Source: Undaria pinnatifida (lineage: Eukaryota; Sar; Phaeophyceae; Laminariales; Alariaceae). From it: a DNA stretch of 64,000 nucleotides. Position 1 is the stretch's first letter; each line of letters begins with the position of its first letter. Below the pieces are notes generated by a model. The model was not told the DNA's origin. It saw only the letters and a program-made list of their open reading frames with translations, and searched no databases. The stretch lies in NCBI GenBank assembly GCA_012845835.1, contig JABAKD010000002.1:1550001-1614000 (forward strand). Direction: 5' to 3'. A program made the translations under genes and the position numbers. Of this stretch, positions 57,861 to 64,000 are shown in pieces.

Positions 57861-59120
57861 TCAGAAACGGCCCCACGTGGTAGGCTGAGTGACCCGTGAA
57901 ATTTGGTTGGTTGACGGCAACTTGCGCAAGCAGGCTTGTCTGAACATGTCGACTCTCAGTAGATTTTAACCAATCCGGGTATGCTTCATTATACGACCCT
58001 TGAATTACGTTCGTGTCCCTGACAGATATGCTATCGTGACGTATTATAAGTCGTTTTATATAATATACAAATTGAAATGCTACAAAGGCTGAAAAAGTCA
58101 TCAAGTTGTGAGACGTTTGGAAACTAGTAGACAAAAACGATAAAGACAAGCAACTCAAAGGGGGGCGGGAGGAAACCCGCTTCCACCCCCCCCCCCCACC
58201 CCACCCGACCCCCCCTTTTTGCCCCCTTTGTCCCTTCCCCTTCTGTTCTTGCCTCGCCCTTTCTCTTTTTCCCCTCCTCAATGAATGAACAGAAACATGT
58301 CACATGCGTCCACACACAAGACGTAGAGTATAGTGCTGCGACCTTGTGTACCCTCACCACAACTCACTTAACCCACCCCCCCCCCACACCTTAGATTAAA
58401 AATATGTTATCAAACTCCAAATGCTACGAAAGGTTAATGTAGCCGTCAAATTGGTAGGAAATTCGGAACCATTAGATAGACAAGAGACAAAGCACCGGAT
58501 TCCCCTCCCCGCGCACTACCCTCCCTTCCTAGCCGATTAAACATAACTATGCCACAGGTTTAAACTCCTTTTCTCCCCCCCACTACCCCACCGCCCCCCT
58601 CCCTGGCCGCAACGAAACACGCCACAGGTTGAAACACATAAAAAGTATCATATTACACTCTGCAATATATGTCGCGTTAAACCTTCTACTACTTCGTCCA
58701 CACCAACGTATTCCACGACAGGCTAATCACATATACAAAACCTTCTCGTAAACTTTCCTTTTAAGGCTTCAACCCTAGCCTCGCGCCCTATTTCTATTTA
58801 ACCAACACAGTGTAGCAAAGTAATGGATACACCCATAGTCAAAATAAAAACAGTAACGGTATTATATGTGTATTATGATACCACTACAACCCGTAGTTGT
58901 TAGGGTTGGTTGTTGCATGTTTATCTCCAGGAATAAATATTCATTTAACGATGCTGAACAAAATCCGCGAGGGGGAACGTTGAAATTTCTAAACGTCTCT
59001 CGCAACTTCGTTTTTAGCCCCACGAAGCAGTTTTCTTGGTGTACATCATCACGTTTTGCAGACATGTTGAACAGGCCAGCCCCCCCAACCACTCTAAACT
59101 GATATATATATTAGAAAAAA
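57861..59120. other. Intergenic, no gene seen
   Basis: C-rich runs lie near 58185-58220, 58375-58386 and 58577-58605. No gene, RNA or module of R1 recognised. Confidence 0.4.
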
Positions 59121-59700
59121 CCGTTCTGAAACAACACGATAACGAAGCCCAGAACATCACCAAAAACATGCACGTATAGCAACGACCACGCGGACACAAA
59201 ATGATACGTGTTCAAAACCACCACTCTGAAACAACGCGATAACGAAGCCTAGAACATCAACCAAAACATACACGTGTAGCAACATCCACACGGACACAAG
59301 TAACAAAATATTTAGGAATACCATTCTGAAACAACACGATAACCAAGTCTAGAACATCAGCAAAAACATGCACATGTAGCAACAACCACGCAGACACAAA
59401 CAAAAATTGTATTCGAAAACACCACTCTGAAACAACACGACGATAACGAAGTATAGAACATCAACCAAAACATACACGCGTGGCCACAGCCGCGCGGACA
59501 TAAAATACATGGATTCGAAAACACCGTTCTGAAACAACACGACAACGAGATCTAGAACATCAACAGACACATACACGTGTAGCAAGAACCACGCGGACAC
59601 ATAATAATATGTTTTCTAAAACAACACTCTGAAACAGCACGATAAGGCACTCTAGAACATCAACCAAGAATGCCCACACACTAAAACCACATACACGTCT
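59121..59700. repeat. Satellite-like tandem array, ~101-bp unit, about six units
   Basis: Units start with CCRYTCTGAAACAACACGAT at 59121, 59221, 59321, 59422, 59524 and 59624. Each contains AGAACATCA, CATACACGTGTAGCAA and CACGCGGACACA. The last is partial. The period (100-102 bp) is not a multiple of three and frames across it are incidental. Confidence 0.9.
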
Positions 59701-60329
59701 ACATACGAAACCCAGTCAAAAGACGGAACCCATGTACCCTGGATTCCAGTTTGAGGTCCCCTCGACTCATAAACATCGCATAGTCTACATGTAGTCTTTA
59801 CACACACCTACAATACGTCAAACCTGCTCGTTGCCAAAATTACAGGTTCATCAAGGACGAAAGAACAAACGGAACAAGAGACGGGGTAATCGTAGCAGCG
59901 CCTGTCATTATAGCATTCGCCCACCATATCACCTCCTTTGCAATTGGTTTCGGGCATCAGCGAACTGGGTCCAACGCATCCCCGTAGTGTCTTAGGTGGC
60001 GTGAGGAGCGGTGGTAAAAATTAAGTGCGCTGCTCGATAACCTTTTGCTGACCGTCGGTATACTGAACAACCTTCGGGCCGCGTCTCCTCTGTATCAGAT
60101 GCGGGAGGAATTTTATTTGTCGTTTTCAAGCAAGCGGTTGCGTTGGCATGTACTACCTGGCTTGATGTAAAGGAAGGTAACACCACTCAGCGATCATCTA
60201 CCACAAGCTAGGGCATGTTTTCATGAGCACCACTAACAAGAGCACCAAACATGGACGCGAGATCTACAGGACCACAACATCTTCGACGACAGTGACGAGA
60301 AAACGGGACAATAATCGCACACTAGATAA
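59701..60329. other. Intergenic, no gene seen
   Basis: No supported feature. Confidence 0.4.
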
Positions 60330-60800
60330 TAACAATGTGAAAAAAAAGTACAGACGGATGTGTTAACACAGCGGTAGACCACACTACCAACCTATTACAC
60401 AGGGCATTTCGTGCCTCCGGCCGTTTGCATAATCGCCTGACAACCTCTCCCAAACGCAGTATCATATGCCTGACGAAGTCACACTCGCGTTCAATAATAG
60501 TGGTGACATCGCAGGCCCACGCCACCTCGCTTGGTGTATTTGTATAAGATGCATCTCTGTATTAGACTTGGTGACCTCAGACCCCACATCGGCACGGTTA
60601 CAGTAAAAAGCATAGGCGCAAAATCGTATATATGAGACAACAGTAATGTGAAAAAGAGGTACAGACAGATATGCTAAAATTGCGGTAAACCACACTACCA
60701 ACTTACTTCGAAGTATTACGTAGGGTATTCCGTACATGACATACCGTCTGCATGATCGCCTCACAACTTTTGCCAAGCGCAGTGTGACTGACGAAGTAAC
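60330..60800. repeat. Two diverged copies of a ~160-bp sequence, ~315 bp apart
   Basis: 60330-60490 and 60645-60800 share AATGTGAAAAAR, GTACAGACRGAT, ACCACACTACCAAC, ATCGCCTSACAAC and TGACGAAGT in order. Confidence 0.65.
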
Positions 60801-61129
60801 GTAATTGAGCCCGTGTACACTAAGCGTTCATTTCAAAAAAATAACGATTCGCATTTCTCCCTTTCGTTCTCAACGGCGGTGACATGACCACATCACCTCC
60901 CCTGTTCTATTTGGCAATATGTACCTCTTTATATAATTAGCGATGTAAGAAAATATAGGTATCTTCATGATTGTACCTATCGATTGAAATATTCCATGTT
61001 ACGATCCATGTACAAAAACAATTTTTGAAGAAGCTATTTTGACACGTTGTTTACTACACCTACGAACTGGGTTGCATACTACATGTAGCATTAAACCTTC
61101 TAGAATGATGAACATTACCAGTCGGGTGA
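60801..61129. other. Intergenic, no gene seen
   Basis: Nothing recognised. Confidence 0.4.
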
Positions 61130-61695
61130 TATAGTGGGGTGTCTTCTTGCTACAACCGTCAGATTCGTCCCTTTAAGGGTTTACGTTTTCCGCGAACATA
61201 AAAAAATGCCCTTCCCCGCACCCCCTGATCTCTCTTGTTCAAACACCCTACATAAAATCGAAATCTACCAGAGTATTACACACTACCAGCCAGCTGATAT
61301 CATCCCATTATCCTTCTAGCCATCCATGCCGTAGCTCCAACTCATTTCCGCCCTCCTTTCCCCCCCCGCTTTTTTGTTCCCCGCCCAGTTCGTTCAAACG
61401 CCCCACTTACAATCCAAATCAGCCAGAGTAATAAAGATTTCTAGGCAATTGATGGTACGCCATTATCTTTCTAGCCATCCATGACGTAGCTTTCATTCAT
61501 CCCCCCCCCCCCCCTCCAACGCCCCCTCCTTCGCCGCACCCCGCACGATCGTCTAGACACAGCACAGCGCGTATGGCAAGCCACTCTATATATATGATTT
61601 ATACGCGCGATCGGAGGATGACACACAATGTTGCAAAGATTAGTTTCGACCAAATCCTCGATCTCATAGCAGGTGTGTATTATAATATTATATGT
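61130..61695 (+). repeat. R1 array with two alpha modules
   Basis: Gamma-like start (AACCGTCAGATTCGTCCC), alpha at about 61240-61350 and again 61385-61510, a C run, partial beta (about 61515-61600) and a delta 3' fragment (61603-61690) running into a TGTGACCTAAACCTCGTG variant. Confidence 0.78.
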
Positions 61696-62385
61696 GACCT
61701 AAACCTCGTGAAAACCCTCCCCCCCCCCCCCCCCTCCCCCCCCTTTGTTTTGTTGCTTTCTTGCTCAAGCGCCCCACCTAACATCGAAATCAGCCAGAGG
61801 AATAAGCGCTTCCACGCCATGAATATCGCCCCATTATCGTTTTAGAGCCGTCCATGCCGCTGCTGCAATTCCCACCCAGCCCCCGCCCCCAATGCCCCCT
61901 CCGTCCCTACCACCAGCACCATCGTCTAGACCTAGCACCACGAGTATAGCAAACCCCTACATCTATGCGACCTAAAGCCCCCCCCCCCTCCCCCCCGACA
62001 TTGCCCCCCCATCCCCTACAAGAAGGATTTATAGTTTCCACGCACACAATCAGGCCCCCACGTCCTTAAAACTCCGCCCTCCCCTCGCCGGTTATTCGAC
62101 GTACAGGATTCACTTGATAAACTGATGCATTTCCTTCCACAGCTGCCAGATTTTGTCCCCCTCAGAAACGGGTTTTATAGTTTCCGCGCACAGACTGCCT
62201 AACATCACCCTGTTGACCCCGATAGCTACACTGTAGTTACAAGGGGAGTCGCTGACCTATGTCCTTGATGAGGACACACAACCCGTAATACGCGCGATCA
62301 GAGTATCACACGCAGATTGCAAAGATGAGTTTCGACAAGATATTCGATCTCACAGCTGGAGTGTATACTTTTTATTTTATATATC
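61696..62385 (+). repeat. R1 array, alpha-beta-gamma-delta unit
   Basis: Alpha (about 61770-61870), beta (61885-61985), short gamma (about 62015-62050) and delta (about 62045-62385) appear in the standard order, with C runs between them and an AT-rich tail. Confidence 0.85.
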
Positions 62386-62477
62386 TGCTTTCGGCCGGAG
62401 GTTTTGGTATTAAACAGGGTTATTCGCAGGTCGGATCTCTCCTCTCGGGTCGGATCGTGTCATGGTGAATCGACCCG

Positions 62478-62620
62478 ACCCGTGAGATTGGAAAACGTCC
62501 TAACCCAACCCGACCGGACCCGACGCAACCCGACCCGACTCAACCCGACCCGACCCGACCCGACCGGACGCGACCCGACCCGTGAGAAATCGAACACCTC
62601 CCGACCCACCGACTAGACCC
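62478..62620. repeat. (CCCGA)n minisatellite
   Basis: Degenerate CCCGACC units with CGGACC, CGCAACC and CTCAACC variants. Confidence 0.85.
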
Positions 62621-64000
62621 GCGGCTTTTTTTTTCAATACCGCATGTGGTCTGACCCGTGGGCCGGACCATGAACCGTGAACAACCCTGGTGTTTGAAGC
62701 TGTAGTACATACGCACCGCCTTTCTCTTTGTTGTTTTTCTAAATAAAGTCCCTCTTTGCGTAATTCAGCGCGAAAACGCTCGACACATACATTCAAAAAA
62801 TCATTTTGGTCGGTCTCACAGCTGATCTCTACATACCAAGCAAAACTGGTGCCATCGCCAGAGTAAACTATACTCCGGAGACGGCGCAAGCATAGCCTAG
62901 CAACGAATTGCCCCAAGAAGCAAGAACTACTGCTGTGTATACTGCCCTATAAACAAAATTGACCGAAGTGCAGCGGCCCATCCACATGTTGGTGCCTATG
63001 GCTTTTCACGAGCAACACAATCTAGACTACATATCCTACATCCCCTTTACCAACGACAGCCAGCCTGCGCCTTTTCAGTAAGGCTTCGTAGCACCTTCAC
63101 GGTTACGTTCTTCTTCCCTGGCTGTTCGTAAAAGAGGACGGCTGAGTGGCTAAAGTCACCCTCACACGAAAGGAGGAGCACCCTTCCTATCCAGCGTCTT
63201 GCAGAGTGGGGGTGGGGACTCTGACCAATCGCCGGCTAAGCCCAATGCCCACATGATTATTGTGCTGTTGACTCGATATCGACTTCACCGTGCCCTTTGC
63301 CAGCAGAGTTTAGAGAAATACAATCATGAACGGGTGTTGGAAGGTAACTGTAATATGATATGCGTATTATGGTGTCAGTTGTGTTTCGTGTGTACAGTAC
63401 GAACCACCAAACAGATCAATGAAGTTATCAGATGTTTTTTTTTTCTATCACTTTCATCTACATGCAAAGCTACAATGCACAGCAGTTTTACAAGGACGCC
63501 AACAACTTAGGACACCTCCAGGCGTCTGTTGTCATATACATCTCTTTTAGTAGTCTTATTTCTTGTGTCCTGTACCATCTCCGTATTATGAAGCCGTGTG
63601 TTGTATACATACAGTTAAGAGTCGCGCGTTAGGGCACAAAAAAGTGAAGCACTATTATAGTGCAACACACAGCCAAGGGACGCCCCGTGCGGCAGGCCTT
63701 CTACGTTATTGGCGGTTTTCTCTGGGAAGGGGATGGAGCTTCCATGAAACTTCCATGGAAACTTCCACCGATTCCGTCGATGCTTCCACTATTGATAATT
63801 TCGCTTCCAGGAAGACAGCATACATACGCTTATATGAAGGTGGTAGAAGAAGTCTTCGTTGATGTAGTAAAAGATGTGGAAGCTTCCGCGAATTGTTTCA
63901 TGCAACCTACTTTGGAATCTTCTACCAACGGAATGTGCACCTACTTCTTTGGTAGCTACATAATCACTTACATGCATGTACGCAACTTTAAAAGGCTAGC
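62621..64000. other. Intergenic to window end, no gene seen
   Basis: No domain or shared repeat recognised. CTTCCA repeats cluster at about 63740-63800. Confidence 0.4.

Noticed and set aside
59121-59700. CRISPR array
   Set aside because: The units repeat along their full length with no short repeat/unique spacer pattern, in a eukaryotic context.
62404-62916. Arg/Pro/Thr-rich and Gly/Val/Ser-rich frames
   Set aside because: Translations of the CCCGA minisatellite.

Overview
This window is nuclear DNA of a eukaryote with a repeat-rich genome. I see no host gene that I can name. The evidence for a eukaryote is a canonical GTGAGT...CTGCAG intron inside a transposase gene, LTR and tyrosine-recombinase retrotransposons, MITEs, long trinucleotide microsatellites and a low density of open frames. 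The mix of Copia-type, YR-type, hAT and miniature LTR elements with long (GAA)n and (TTG)n tracts would fit a large alga such as a brown alga. That is a guess: no sequence here fixes the lineage.

Layout. 1-6.9 kb is non-coding, with 5'-truncated pieces of a family I call R1 and a foldback element rich in CGACTG (3014-3783). 6.9-19.7 kb is one nested structure. A Copia-type LTR retrotransposon on the minus strand (LTRs 6903-7462 and 19234-19689, 5-bp duplication TTCTC) was split by a 7.5-kb tyrosine-recombinase retrotransposon on the plus strand (7691-15187, split direct repeats A1-ORFs-B1-A2-B2). A MITE (15747-15981) also lies in the Copia remains. The YR element is itself broken by a 0.7-kb insertion in its reverse transcriptase. 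20.5-22.8 kb is an R1 copy split by a 1.25-kb LTR element (21242-22495, duplication TAAG). 22.8-39.4 kb is non-coding and holds a second MITE copy, R3 and R4 repeats, long R1 arrays and a 230-bp (TTG)n tract.

39.5-41.1 kb is a 1.6-kb miniature LTR element (TRIM type) with a tRNA primer-binding site, polypurine tract and CTAG duplication. 44.7-45.6 kb is a tandem duplication. 45.8-51.5 kb is a hAT transposon with long terminal inverted repeats and a two-exon transposase gene. Its 2.3-kb intron is filled largely by R1 repeats, and one frameshift interrupts exon 2. 51.5-64 kb is non-coding: R1 copies, two further MITE-like elements (55976-56234 and 56557-56894), a ~101-bp satellite array (59121-59700) and a CCCGA minisatellite.

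How the parts relate. Every recognisable protein belongs to a transposable element. The Copia and YR elements are decayed, by stops, frameshifts and a lost pol. The hAT transposase is nearly intact. R1 is the commonest repeat: modules separated by poly-C runs, a shared 3' end with a TA tail and variable 5' truncation. It serves as landing site or filler for other elements.
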